Shown here: in pieces, positions 8,326 to 16,346 of the stretch | How the letters are laid out: every line of letters starts with the position of its first letter | Numbering within the stretch: the first letter of the stretch is position 1 | NCBI GenBank assembly: GCA_002083825.1 | Contig: DAZV01000041.1 | Location: 23,253 to 87,252 of the forward strand | Source of the DNA: Candidatus Sericytochromatia bacterium S15B-MN24 CBMW_12 | GTDB taxonomy: Bacteria; Cyanobacteriota; Sericytochromatia; S15B-MN24; UBA4093 | Direction: 5' to 3' | DNA: 64,000 nucleotides | Translations under genes and position numbers: made by a program | Notes under the pieces: generated by a model | Database searches by the model: none | The model's input: only the letters and a program-made list of their open reading frames with translations | Told to the model about the DNA's origin: nothing

Positions 8326-9139
8326 CTTGCACCACGACTTTGCGAACTCCCCGCATCCACATCACCGCGCAGATTCCCCCCAGCGCCAGCACCCAGAGTG
8401 CTTGAATGCCGAGAAATGCCAGGGCGGCGGTGCCCTGAAGCTTGCCGACGTAGATGGAGAGCGGTGTGCTGTAGATGGCCTGAAAGGGGAGAGCGAGGGC
8501 GAGCGACTGGAACGATCCCGGGAAGAACCAGACGGGCACGACGGCGCCCGACAGGGCCATGGAAACCCAGCGGAGGATCATCTGGATGCCGAAGGTCTCG
8601 ATGATCCAGAAGGCGGTGAGGTTGAGCATGAGCGTCATGCCGAAGTTGACGGCCACTCCCAGGAGCGCGCTGAGCACGAAGAGTCCGCTCGCCATGGGAG
8701 TGGGAGGAGCCACGAGGTGAATCAGCGGCGTCAGCACGACGAGGGCTGGAATCACCTGCAGGAGCCCGAATCCCATCGCGCCTGCACCGTCGGCGACGAG
8801 CGTCAAGGGGTACCTGACGGGGCGGAAAAGATCGGTGGCGATGTCCCCGTCCCGGATCTTGTCCTCGACTTGATCCGCCGACTCCGCGGCGGCGTTCACC
8901 ACCAGCCCGTAGAGCAAGGAGACTGCCGAATAGGTCACGATCAGCGGCAGGGTGAAGCCTTCAGGGGCCGCCTCGCTGCCCCGCGACTGGTAGAGCGCCG
9001 TCCAAAGCGCATAGAGCAAGTACAGCCGGGCGCCGACCCCGAAAAGGCTGGTGAGCACGTCGACCCGGTAGGTGGTCTCACGCTTGAAGGCTAGGCGGGT
9101 GAAGGCCAGGTAAGCGTCGATTCCGGCCCTTTCCCTCAC
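8318..9139 (-). CDS. ABC-2 type transporter permease (COG4587-like)
   Basis: A 273-residue membrane protein with six predicted helices. The N-terminal part, AYLAFTRLAFKRETTYRVDVLTS, and the later VEDKIRDGDIATDLFRPVRYP are typical of the COG4587 permease that heterodimerises with a COG3694 partner. It overlaps the ATPase gene upstream by four bases (ATGA) and the second permease downstream by eight, so the three are translationally coupled and should be made in fixed ratio. Confidence 0.88.
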   Translation of the reverse strand: MRERAGIDAYLAFTRLAFKRETTYRVDVLTSLFGVGARLYLLYALWTALYQSRGSEAAPEGFTLPLIVTYSAVSLLYGLVVNAAAESADQVEDKIRDGDIATDLFRPVRYPLTLVADGAGAMGFGLLQVIPALVVLTPLIHLVAPPTPMASGLFVLSALLGVAVNFGMTLMLNLTAFWIIETFGIQMILRWVSMALSGAVVPVWFFPGSFQSLALALPFQAIYSTPLSIYVGKLQGTAALAFLGIQALWVLALGGICAVMWMRGVRKVVVQGG

Positions 9140-10122
9140 GGCATGAGCCCCTTCTGGTAAATGGAGCGGATGATGTCCTCCAGGGGCGCTTCCTGGATCA
9201 TGAGGTCCACCACGGGGTACTGGGCGCTCAAGCGGCCGACGAGTTCCTGGGAGGAGATGCGGTTTCGGTCGAACCTCAGCGTGGCGACGGCCCCTTCGCG
9301 CATGACGACTTCGGTTCCGGGAATGTCGAGGTCAGCGGGCGGCTCGGCGAAGACCACGGTCATGAGGCGTTCGCGCCCCGAGCGATCCTTGAGCTTCTCG
9401 ACGGTTCCGTCGTAGAGCACCTGCCCCTTGTCAATCAGGATCATGCGCCGGCAGAGCCTTTCGATGTCCTGCATGTCGTGGGTGGTGAGGATCACCGTCA
9501 CCTGGCGCTCTCGGTTGATGAGCTGGATGAACTCCCGGATGCGCTCCTTGGCGACCACGTCCAGGCCGATGGTCGGCTCGTCGAGGAAGAGGATGGGCGG
9601 ATCATGCATGAGGGCTGCGGCCAGGTCTCCGCGCATCCGCTGGCCGAGGGAGAGCTGCCTCACCGGGGTCTTGATGAACTCCGAGAGCCCCAGGACGTCG
9701 TCGAAGCGCTTGAGGTTGGCCTGGTATCGCGCCTCGTCCACCCGGTAGATGTGCTTCAAGAGCTCGAAAGACTGCCCCAGCGGCAGATCCCACCAGAGCT
9801 GGGTGCGCTGGCCGAAGACGACCCCGATCTGGTGGGCGTTTCGTTCGCGCTCTTTCCAGGGCACCAGGCCCCCGATCCGGACTTCCCCCGAGGTGGGGGT
9901 GAGAATGCCGGTGAGCATCTTGATGGTGGTGGACTTGCCGGCTCCGTTGGGGCCGACGTAGCCGACCAGTTCGCCGGGCTCGACGGTGAAGGAGACGCCG
10001 CGGACGGCGGCCTTCTCCTCGTGCTCGGTGGTGAAAAGGGTGCGGAAGGCTCCCCCGCGACCTTCGAAGCGCTTGGGGACCCGGAAGGTCTTGGTGAGGT
10101 CTTTGGCGATGATCTGGGGCAT
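9136..10122 (-). CDS. ABC transporter ATP-binding protein (COG4586-like)
   Basis: A 328-residue ATPase that powers the two permeases encoded downstream. Walker A is GPNGAGKST, the signature is LSLGQRMRGDLAAAL, Walker B is ILFLDEPTIGLD followed by VVAKERI, and the H-loop is TTHDM. The LSLGQRMR form and VVAKERI extension are typical of COG4586. The C-terminal 90 residues form the accessory domain common in this group. ATG 10122 (protein start MPQIIAKDL) is preferred over the longer frame because CTGGAGGGC is spaced correctly before it. A TATACT -10 box lies just upstream. Confidence 0.92.
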   Translation of the reverse strand: MPQIIAKDLTKTFRVPKRFEGRGGAFRTLFTTEHEEKAAVRGVSFTVEPGELVGYVGPNGAGKSTTIKMLTGILTPTSGEVRIGGLVPWKERERNAHQIGVVFGQRTQLWWDLPLGQSFELLKHIYRVDEARYQANLKRFDDVLGLSEFIKTPVRQLSLGQRMRGDLAAALMHDPPILFLDEPTIGLDVVAKERIREFIQLINRERQVTVILTTHDMQDIERLCRRMILIDKGQVLYDGTVEKLKDRSGRERLMTVVFAEPPADLDIPGTEVVMREGAVATLRFDRNRISSQELVGRLSAQYPVVDLMIQEAPLEDIIRSIYQKGLMP

Positions 10123-10129
10123 GCCCTCC

Positions 10130-10135
10130 AGTATA
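10130..10135 (-). promoter_or_regulatory. Possible -10 element (TATACT) for the ABC exporter operon
   Basis: On the minus strand TATACT sits directly ahead of the ribosome site of the ATPase gene, only eight bases from its start codon. If used, the transcript would have a very short leader or start within the longer reading frame. No clear -35 is visible. Confidence 0.35.
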
Positions 10136-10201
10136 ACCCGCAATCAGGCGACCGCCACGAAGCGCCATGACGGAATCCGAGATCATGCGAGCGGTCTACG
10201 G

Positions 10202-11893
10202 TCATCGGCTCGGGCGGGCGCGCTGGGTCGGGTCGGTCTCGGACGCGAGGCTCTGGCGGGCGGTTTCGGACCGGGTGGAACTGAGGATCCAGCGCTGGAC
10301 GATGGCCATCCCCTGGGCGCTATCCCTCGACTGAAGGGCATGCTGTAAGCGGGTGGCCTGGCGCTCGAACTCGGATGCCTTCGCAAGGGCATCTCGGTAG
10401 ACGCCCTGGGTTTCCAGCGTGAGTTCGGCGGCCTTCTCCAGCGCGATCATGGCGTTGGCGGAGTCCATGCTGGCCAGGAGGCCTGATCCCATGGCGAGGA
10501 CGCCCCGGGCGCGATCGCCGCTGGAGACGTTGAAGTCCCTGGCCTGCTTCATGAGCGCGGTCAGCTGCGTCATGGCTCGGCTGAGTTCACCGCCGGCTAT
10601 CGTTTGCTGAAGCTGGTTGGCGAGGGCGGGCAGCGCTTGGGCCTGATCGATCTGCTCCTGGTTGATGAGGCCCGCGTCCTTGGCGATTTCCCCCGCGAGG
10701 GCCGCGGCGCGTCCAAAATCCTTGGCCTGCAGGGATTGATTCAGCCGGCGGCAAGACTCGGCGAAAGTCCGGGCTTTTTGGACGGTCGACGCGGGGAGAA
10801 TGCCCGTGTTCATGGCCAGTTGCAAGGCTGCCGAGGCGTGATCTCCCGAGCGGAGCGCGCCCGAGACATCCCTGGCTCCCTTGGCGTAGTCCGCGGCCAT
10901 GGCCAGGGTGTCGGACACCTTTTGGTCGCCTCCGAATTCGGTGTTGGCGGTACTTCCCAGGGCGGCGGTGACGGCGATGCCGCCCAGGAGGTCGCCGTTG
11001 GTGAAGGCCGTCCAAGCCAGCTCGGACCGCTTGGCATAGGTGGCGGCTGTCTGAGCCATCGCGCTCGCCTTCAATACCACCTGGTCGGCGGTGGTCCCGA
11101 GGGCCTCGGCCCCGGCGCCGAGCAGGCCGGCTGCGGATCCGGCGAGGGCTCCCCAGTTGCCGGTTTCTATCGCGCTGGCCGTGGCCACGACTCCCTTTGC
11201 GACCTTGGAGACTTCTCCCGCTGTCCTGGCGAGGGCCATGGCGGTGCTTCCCACTGCCTTGGCTCCCAAGGCGCCGAGCCCGCCGGCCGCCGCGCCCGAT
11301 ACCGAGGCCAGGCCCGTCATGGCTTTTTTCAAGTCGCCGGTCTTGATTCCGTCCACGACGAGCCGGGCGCCGTCGAAGGCTTGCAGAGCGGCCAAACCGA
11401 GGGTCACGACCTGCATGCCCGGGATGACCATGCAGGCGATCGAAGAGGCCATCACCAGATAGGAGCCATGGGCGTCCCAGAGGTCCCCCGCCACCTTTCC
11501 GGCATCCTTGATGGCGTCCCAGGCCTTGGCGCCGACGTCCTGGACCTGCTTCACCGCGGCTTCGAGGGATTCCCGGGGGTGGGTGACGACCCTGGCGGCA
11601 TTCCCGAGGAACGTGGTCACGCCCGCAAAGGCGCCGCCTAGAAGGGAGCCGAGGGTGGGGGCTTTTTTCCGCGATGGGGTCCTGCTTTTGGGGCGGCCGG
11701 CCTCGGCCCTGAGGACTCCTTTGCCGTTGGTCCGCGCGCGGCGGGTATCCGCGCGGGAGCCTGAGGGCGCGGCCTGGTCCGGTGTTTCGAGCGGGGCCGG
11801 TTCCGGGTGGCGAACGTGGCGTTGCCGGTCAACACGCCTGTAAAGTTGCATCAATTTTTCCAGCTGGGCCAGGTCGATTCCGGGATCGCTCAT
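10202..11893 (-). CDS. Alanine-rich helical protein of unknown function (563 aa)
   Basis: I do not recognise a family. The first 90 residues are polar, basic and proline-rich. Residues about 95-310 are rich in Ala, Gly and Val with hydrophobic helices (YLVMASSIACMVIPGMQVV; ASVSGAAAGGLGALGAKAVG), which could be membrane-inserting. The rest is a chain of amphipathic Ala-rich helices with repeated patterns such as ALRSGDHASAALQLAM and LQAKDFGRAAALAGEIAKDAG, resembling degenerate TPR-like hairpins. Glycine-alanine hydrophobic segments like these occur in secreted polymorphic toxins and in structural proteins, but no toxin domain is seen. The start has GGAGGGTCACCCC upstream. It stands alone. Confidence 0.7.
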   Translation of the reverse strand: MSDPGIDLAQLEKLMQLYRRVDRQRHVRHPEPAPLETPDQAAPSGSRADTRRARTNGKGVLRAEAGRPKSRTPSRKKAPTLGSLLGGAFAGVTTFLGNAARVVTHPRESLEAAVKQVQDVGAKAWDAIKDAGKVAGDLWDAHGSYLVMASSIACMVIPGMQVVTLGLAALQAFDGARLVVDGIKTGDLKKAMTGLASVSGAAAGGLGALGAKAVGSTAMALARTAGEVSKVAKGVVATASAIETGNWGALAGSAAGLLGAGAEALGTTADQVVLKASAMAQTAATYAKRSELAWTAFTNGDLLGGIAVTAALGSTANTEFGGDQKVSDTLAMAADYAKGARDVSGALRSGDHASAALQLAMNTGILPASTVQKARTFAESCRRLNQSLQAKDFGRAAALAGEIAKDAGLINQEQIDQAQALPALANQLQQTIAGGELSRAMTQLTALMKQARDFNVSSGDRARGVLAMGSGLLASMDSANAMIALEKAAELTLETQGVYRDALAKASEFERQATRLQHALQSRDSAQGMAIVQRWILSSTRSETARQSLASETDPTQRARPSR

Positions 11894-12015
11894 GGGGTGA
11901 CCCTCCTGACGTGACGTCGAGTCGCCGGCATCCTCCCCTGGACGAAGCCATGGGGGGGCTGCAGGCCGGGGCTACCGGGCTAGCGAGGTGTCGAAGCTCG
12001 AGGGTTATTCGGGGC

Positions 12016-12285
12016 TCATCGCCGGGGCTCCGGCATGGAGCCGAGCGGGCGCGCGGCGGGTCGCGACGCGGATTTTGGGTCGTTCACCGGCTTGAAGCAG
12101 TGGTGGCAGAGCCGTTGACCTACTCGAACGGCCGAGTCGCAGCGGGGGCAGCGCTCGAAAATGCTTGCGAGCCAGTTGAGAAACTTGGCGGTCAGCAAGA
12201 GCAGCGCGAGCGTGATGACGGCTCCCCAGAGCCAGCGCTCGTGGATCGTGGCGGCCATGAGGACGGCGGAAGGGTCGATGGACAA
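12016..12285 (-). CDS. Small membrane protein with a C-terminal zinc ribbon (89 aa)
   Basis: One transmembrane helix (WGAVITLALLLLTAKFL, about residues 20-36) is followed by a zinc ribbon with knuckles CPRC and CHHC, then a basic proline-rich tail. The start is a TTG at 12285, chosen because AAAGGAGG stands ten bases ahead in the transcript. Single-helix zinc-ribbon proteins of this shape are common and mostly uncharacterised; the ribbon should face the cytoplasm given the positive residues around it. It is flanked by unrelated genes. Confidence 0.65.
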   Translation of the reverse strand: MSIDPSAVLMAATIHERWLWGAVITLALLLLTAKFLNWLASIFERCPRCDSAVRVGQRLCHHCFKPVNDPKSASRPAARPLGSMPEPRR

Positions 12286-12426
12286 GCAGGACCTCCTTTG
12301 CGCGAAAAAGAGGCAGCAAAGTGCTGTCCAGGGTCATGTACCCGACGGAGTTAACTTGATAACGAGGTGTCGCTATCAAGTCCATATCGGGTCAAGCCGG
12401 CTGATGTCGGGTGTTTCAGACTGGTC

Positions 12427-12747
12427 TTACTCCCATGACTCGATTTGGCGCTTCTTTTCGGGGGAGTGGAAGACCGATTCGGCGCTCAGGTAGATGACGT
12501 CGTTGCCGTGGGCGTTGAAGTGGGCGACGGCTTTCGAGATATCTTCGGTTTCCCGTTCGAGGAGGATCAGGTCCTTGCTGGGGTAGTATCGCTTGGCGAC
12601 CTTGATGGCGAGATCCTCGTCCTGGAAGCCGAGGATGGCGTTGACGAGGCCCTCGGGGCGCGTGATGCGCATGACGACGGGATGAAAGCCCTCTTGAGGT
12701 TCTCCGAAGCGTTCTTCGATGATCCAGGCAGAGCCGGGGCGGGCCAT
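12427..12747 (-). CDS. Hypothetical protein (106 aa)
   Basis: A soluble alpha/beta protein that I cannot assign. The middle (GFQDEDLAIKVAKRYYPSKD) and the following strand (LILLERETEDISKAVAHFN) suggest a small globular fold. There is no signal peptide or membrane segment. An ideal ribosome site (AAGGAGGTCCCC) precedes the ATG, and codon use is like that of its neighbours, so it is probably real. No conserved catalytic pattern stands out. Confidence 0.65.
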   Translation of the reverse strand: MARPGSAWIIEERFGEPQEGFHPVVMRITRPEGLVNAILGFQDEDLAIKVAKRYYPSKDLILLERETEDISKAVAHFNAHGNDVIYLSAESVFHSPEKKRQIESWE

Positions 12748-12855
12748 GGGGACCTCCTTCGATGGTCGGTTGCGGGTTTGCGTCTAAACCGGGGCATGGT
12801 ACCCCGGATGCACGAAGCCCGCCAGCAATGAGCCCTCTCGCGAGCTGAAACTCAC

Positions 12856-13221
12856 TCAGCGCTGGGCGCGACGGAAGGGGAGGATCTCGGCTGCTGGGCG
12901 AGCAGGAAGATCGAGGGGGATGAAGTGGTCGGAGGCCACCACCTGGGCCAACATCGACGAGAGTTCGAAGACCTCGATGACCTGTTCGAGCGCTTCGGCC
13001 GACTGAAAGCGGGGATGAGCGAGGAGTTCCCCGAGGTCCTGGCGGTCGAACGCAATCCAGCCCTCTTCGAGAAGGCGGAATCGGGCGCGACGCATGGCGC
13101 CGGCATAGGCGGTGACGAGATCCAGCGCGTGATCGAGACTGCCGCTCTCCTGCCGGATCACTTCCAGCAGCGGGGCCAAGTCCAGTTTCAGCGCGAAGCG
13201 AGGGCGGAAGGTCGGGGGCAT
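12856..13221 (-). CDS. Hypothetical helical protein (121 aa)
   Basis: A mostly helical soluble protein with long amphipathic runs (LLEVIRQESGSLDHALDLVTAYAGAMRRARF; EALEQVIEVFELSSMLAQVV). No known domain is recognised. The start is supported by CAGGAGTACCCG ahead of the ATG and by a TAGAAT -10-like box 31 bases upstream. Its neighbour is a divergent kelch-like lipoprotein. Function is open. Confidence 0.62.
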   Translation of the reverse strand: MPPTFRPRFALKLDLAPLLEVIRQESGSLDHALDLVTAYAGAMRRARFRLLEEGWIAFDRQDLGELLAHPRFQSAEALEQVIEVFELSSMLAQVVASDHFIPLDLPARPAAEILPFRRAQR

Positions 13222-13251
13222 CGGGTACTCCTGTTTGGGCTAAGGTTCCCT

Positions 13252-13257
13252 ATTCTA
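13252..13257 (-). promoter_or_regulatory. -10-like element (TAGAAT, within GCTAGAATAGG)
   Basis: On the minus strand TAGAAT lies 31 bases ahead of the start of the 121-aa gene. The same GCTAGAAT octamer recurs upstream of the GH57 and IcmF genes in this window, which supports a promoter role. Confidence 0.5.
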
Positions 13258-13410
13258 GCTGCTTACAGAGCGAAGAACTGTGCGCCACGCACTTGATCGA
13301 GAGGTCTTCCCTTCTGCTTTCGCCATCTGGGGCTAAAGCCTCCGGCGATTCCGGCCAAGGCCTGTGGCTCGAAAAGCGCTAGGATTCCTGGCGAACGACG
13401 AGGAGGTGCC

Positions 13411-14637
13411 ATGAAATCGAGCAAGCGCGCATTCAGTCCGGGGCCACGTTCAAGGGGGGGGCCGCCGCTACCGTCTTTGCCGCGATTTCCTGTCTCAATG
13501 CCGCGGGTGCTGGCCACATCGCTGGCTGTGGCCGTCGCGGCCTGCTCGGCGCCGTCAAAGCCCCCGCCCCAGGTGCCCGCAGAAATTCACCTGGTACCGG
13601 GCCAGCATGCGCCCGAGCTGAGGTTCGTCGAATACGGCGCAGGTTTGAGCCGGCCGCGATGGAGTCATACGGCCGATGCGATTGGCGGCTGGCTCTACGT
13701 GGTGGGTGGGGCCGATGGGGAGGGCCAGATGGCCTCGGTGGAGCGCGCGCCCATCCTGGCGAGCGGAGACCTGGGGGCGTTCCGTCCGGCGGCTTCGAGC
13801 CTGCGTACCCCCCGGGATTGCCATGCAAGCCTGACGATCGGTTCCTGGCTCTACGTCTTCGGAGGCGACCGCCAGGGTTCCCTCGACAGCGTCGAGCGAG
13901 CCCCCATTCTATCCGGCGGCGATCTGGGCGACTTCAAGGCGGCTGGGACTCGCCTCATGCTGGCGCGCGACGAGCATACCGCGACCCGGATAGGGCGCTA
14001 TGTCTACGTGATAGGCGGCATCCGCGGGCCCGTTCAACTGGATAGCGTCGAACGGGCCGAAATTAGAGCGGATGGCAGCCTGGGAGACTTCACGCGCTAC
14101 GGTCGGTCGCTCACGGCGCATCGCTACGGACACTGGGTCGTGGTCCACGGGAACCATCTCTACGTGGTCGGCGGCCTGAGCGATAACGGCGACTCCGGGG
14201 AGGTCGAGCGAGCGCGAATCACCCCGGACGGCGAGCTTGAAGCCTTCGAGCGGATCGGCGTCGCGCTTCGAGAGCGCCGTGACAGCCCGATAGCCATCAT
14301 CCTCAACGGCTGGCTATACGCCATTGCTGGGGCCCGCGAGCATGCCGGGCACATCAAGCTGAGCTCGATAGAGGCCGCCCCGCTGACGGAAAAGGGACTG
14401 GGGAGCTTTGTCGAGGGGGGAGCGCTTCAGGTGGGACGAGACTATCACACGGTGACACGGGTGGGGAACTGGCTTTATGCGATCGCCGGCGAGAAAACCG
14501 GCGGCGGAGCCATCGCCTCGGTGGAACGTGCCAGGATCCCGTCCGCTGAACCCGGGCCGATCGAGACTCCGCCTGAGGAGTCCCCCCCGAGCGCCTACGA
14601 GGATCCGTACGAGGATCCCTACGAAGACTACGACTAG
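13411..14637 (+). CDS. Kelch-like repeat lipoprotein
   Basis: A 408-residue exported beta-propeller candidate. A long basic N-terminus leads to a signal core and lipobox (VAAC, near residue 45); translation might instead start at the internal ATG 13498. After that come about six repeats of roughly 50 residues, each with a strand like WLYVVGG and a link like SVERAPI-x-LGxF. The GG doublet and following aromatic residue fit kelch blades. The C-terminus is a low-complexity acidic repeat (YEDP YEDP YED), encoded by 12-bp DNA repeats. A propeller outside the membrane suggests binding or scaffolding, but no ligand can be inferred. The ribosome site AGGAGG is ideal. Confidence 0.82.
   Translation: MKSSKRAFSPGPRSRGGPPLPSLPRFPVSMPRVLATSLAVAVAACSAPSKPPPQVPAEIHLVPGQHAPELRFVEYGAGLSRPRWSHTADAIGGWLYVVGGADGEGQMASVERAPILASGDLGAFRPAASSLRTPRDCHASLTIGSWLYVFGGDRQGSLDSVERAPILSGGDLGDFKAAGTRLMLARDEHTATRIGRYVYVIGGIRGPVQLDSVERAEIRADGSLGDFTRYGRSLTAHRYGHWVVVHGNHLYVVGGLSDNGDSGEVERARITPDGELEAFERIGVALRERRDSPIAIILNGWLYAIAGAREHAGHIKLSSIEAAPLTEKGLGSFVEGGALQVGRDYHTVTRVGNWLYAIAGEKTGGGAIASVERARIPSAEPGPIETPPEESPPSAYEDPYEDPYEDYD
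14596..14628 (+). repeat. 12-bp tandem repeat at the 3' end of the kelch-like gene
   Basis: Two near-identical 12-mers (tacgaggatccg and tacgaggatccc) and a partial third encode the repeated tetrapeptide YEDP. It is one of four short arrays of 12-bp units in this window. Confidence 0.75.
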
Positions 14638-14662
14638 GCCGGAATTCGGGCGACGGGCCGAG

Positions 14663-15400
14663 TTACAAGGGCTTCTCGGGGCCGAGCACCTCGGGAAGCC
14701 TCTCGGCTATTGCCCTGACGAGGGCCGCCTCGTGAGGATCCAGGCGCGTGCGGCTCAGGATTCGCCGCAGCGTGTGGAGCTTGCTCGAACGATCCTTGGC
14801 ATGCAGGACCCCCGAACGCTCGAGTCCGGCAGCCAGCCGCTCTCCGAGCACGTCCAGGTCGTCGGCGCTCGCCAGGAGAGGCACGTCAGCGCTTTGGGCA
14901 TCATCGGCGCCCGCCAGGTACCACTCGTAGGCGAAGATGTTCACCGACATCGCCAGGTTCAAGCACATGCCCTCATCGCCGGGAATATGCGCGATCTGAT
15001 GGCAGCGGCGCAACTGTTCCCGGCTGAGCCCATGTTTCTCCGTGCCGAATACCAGCGCGATCGCCCCAACGTTCGACATGTCCCGGGCCAGCATCGCCAC
15101 GGTCCGGGGATCTTGGGGCTGCATGGCGATTGACTGCACCGAGCGCGCCGTCGTGCCCACCGCGAAAACCACCCCCGATAGCGCTTCCTCCAGGGTATCG
15201 ACCCGCAACGCCCGCTCGAGTACGTCCTCCGCTCCGGCCGAAACCCTCAAGGCCAGGGGATGAAGCGGATCGACGCCCCCCTCCGCGATCACCAGATTCT
15301 TCAGGCCGAAGTGCCGCATCGCCCGCGCCACCGACCCGACGTTCTCCGGCAACGTCGGGTGCATGAGGATGATCCGGGTCTCGGAAAGCAACAAGGACAT
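14663..15400 (-). CDS. trmJ: TrmJ-like tRNA/rRNA 2'-O-methyltransferase (SPOUT)
   Basis: A 245-residue SpoU-class methyltransferase, most like TrmJ, which methylates ribose 32 of tRNA. The start SETRIILMHPTLPENVGSVAR gives the family's NxGxxAR motif (motif 1). Motif 2 is ALVFGTEKHGLS (GxExxGL), and motif 3 is CLNLAMSVNIFAYEW (LNLxxAxxV). The C-terminal 80 residues carry a helical extension as in TrmJ. The longer open frame upstream is rejected; ATG 15400 begins the conserved domain and has AAAGGA ahead. It is convergent with the kelch-like gene and divergent from the 149-aa gene. Confidence 0.88.
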   Translation of the reverse strand: MSLLLSETRIILMHPTLPENVGSVARAMRHFGLKNLVIAEGGVDPLHPLALRVSAGAEDVLERALRVDTLEEALSGVVFAVGTTARSVQSIAMQPQDPRTVAMLARDMSNVGAIALVFGTEKHGLSREQLRRCHQIAHIPGDEGMCLNLAMSVNIFAYEWYLAGADDAQSADVPLLASADDLDVLGERLAAGLERSGVLHAKDRSSKLHTLRRILSRTRLDPHEAALVRAIAERLPEVLGPEKPL

Positions 15401-15586
15401 GAACGGCTTCCTTTCGGTCGCGAGGCTGAGCGCAAGGACCCCCCCATGATACCAGCCCCGGTACCAGCCCCGGGGGACTGCCAATAAACGCACAAGCCGT
15501 GGTAAAGTAGGAAAAACGGCCCCCGCGGCTCCATGGCCTGCGTCCGCGGCCAATCGGGATGCCGTCCCAGGATTCAGGAGAATGAC

Positions 15587-16036
15587 ATGTACGTAGACAA
15601 CGCAACCATGCAAGAGCGGATTGCCCAGTCCTTGAGCGACTGCGCAGAGGCAGTCCGCCACGCGAACCCCCGCCAGATTCGCCGCGTGATCGAGGCCACT
15701 TACCGCCAGATCATGAACGAACTGCCTGAGGATCTCCTCGACGAAGAAGCGGTCATGCCCAAGATCGTGGGTTACCTCGACGTCATGGTGCTCGCAGGCG
15801 GGACCCTCGGCAAGCGTGCTGACCAGCTCCTGATCGCCAAGATCTTCGGAGATGACGCCGCAGCCGTCACGGCCTGGCTGCGCAAGCGCAGCTACGTCGC
15901 CGAAAACGAGGAAGGCGCCCAGGAAATCACCGACGAAGGTATTGCCTTCCTGGACTCCAGCCTGGCAGATGTCGCACCGGCTCCCCGCCAGGCGGGCCCC
16001 CGCGGCGCCCGTCGCCGCGGTCCCCGCAACGGCTAG
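15587..16036 (+). CDS. Hypothetical protein with an Arg/Gly-rich tail (149 aa)
   Basis: A soluble helical protein of no recognised family. Residues 1-115 are helical and acidic overall, with a conserved-looking stretch PRQIRRVIEATYRQIMNELPEDLLDEEAV. The last 20 residues (GPRGARRRGPRNG) form an RGG-like basic tail that could bind RNA. The ATG at 15587 follows CAGGAGAATGAC, a good ribosome site; earlier in-frame starts lie within an untranslated-looking region. A strong terminator directly follows, so it is a single-gene unit. Confidence 0.72.
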   Translation: MYVDNATMQERIAQSLSDCAEAVRHANPRQIRRVIEATYRQIMNELPEDLLDEEAVMPKIVGYLDVMVLAGGTLGKRADQLLIAKIFGDDAAAVTAWLRKRSYVAENEEGAQEITDEGIAFLDSSLADVAPAPRQAGPRGARRRGPRNG

Positions 16037-16049
16037 TTTCCCCCTTCGA

Positions 16050-16076
16050 CGGGCGGCCTTCGGGCCGCCCGTTTTT
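16050..16076 (+). terminator. Intrinsic terminator
   Basis: CGGGCGGCC and GGCCGCCCG form a perfect 9-bp stem around a TTCG tetraloop, followed by TTTTT. It ends the transcript of the preceding 149-aa gene. Confidence 0.93.
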
Positions 16077-16128
16077 ATTGAAATCATGAACCCGACATCC
16101 GCATCCTGGCGTCGTAGGAGGCCCGTCC

Positions 16129-16344
16129 ATGCCGTATCCCATTCGACTCGAGGTCACGGGCACCGACAGCCCGAACGTCAGCCTCCACGCCCCGCTCTCC
16201 GACCGCTTCCCAGTATCGGTGAAACGACCCTACGGGGCGCCGGAGCGCTACCTCGTCATTCCAGCCTCGGCCCCGAGGTCATGCGAGAAGAGGTCTTTAT
16301 CCCGCTACACCCGGCAACGCTTGCCGCTCATCTTGGAGGCTTGA
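16129..16344 (+). CDS. Possible small ORF ahead of an enoyl-CoA hydratase (71 aa, may be frameshifted)
   Basis: A frame with TAGGAGG before its ATG ends two bases before the hydratase start, which would suit coupling. The first 45 residues look protein-like, but the last 25 (SCEKRSLSRYTRQRL) do not. In the neighbouring frame the same DNA reads EVMREEVFIPLHPATLAAHL, which does. A single frameshift near 16270 is therefore possible. No family is recognised, and the region may instead be a leader. Confidence 0.35.
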   Translation: MPYPIRLEVTGTDSPNVSLHAPLSDRFPVSVKRPYGAPERYLVIPASAPRSCEKRSLSRYTRQRLPLILEA

Positions 16345-16346
16345 TC

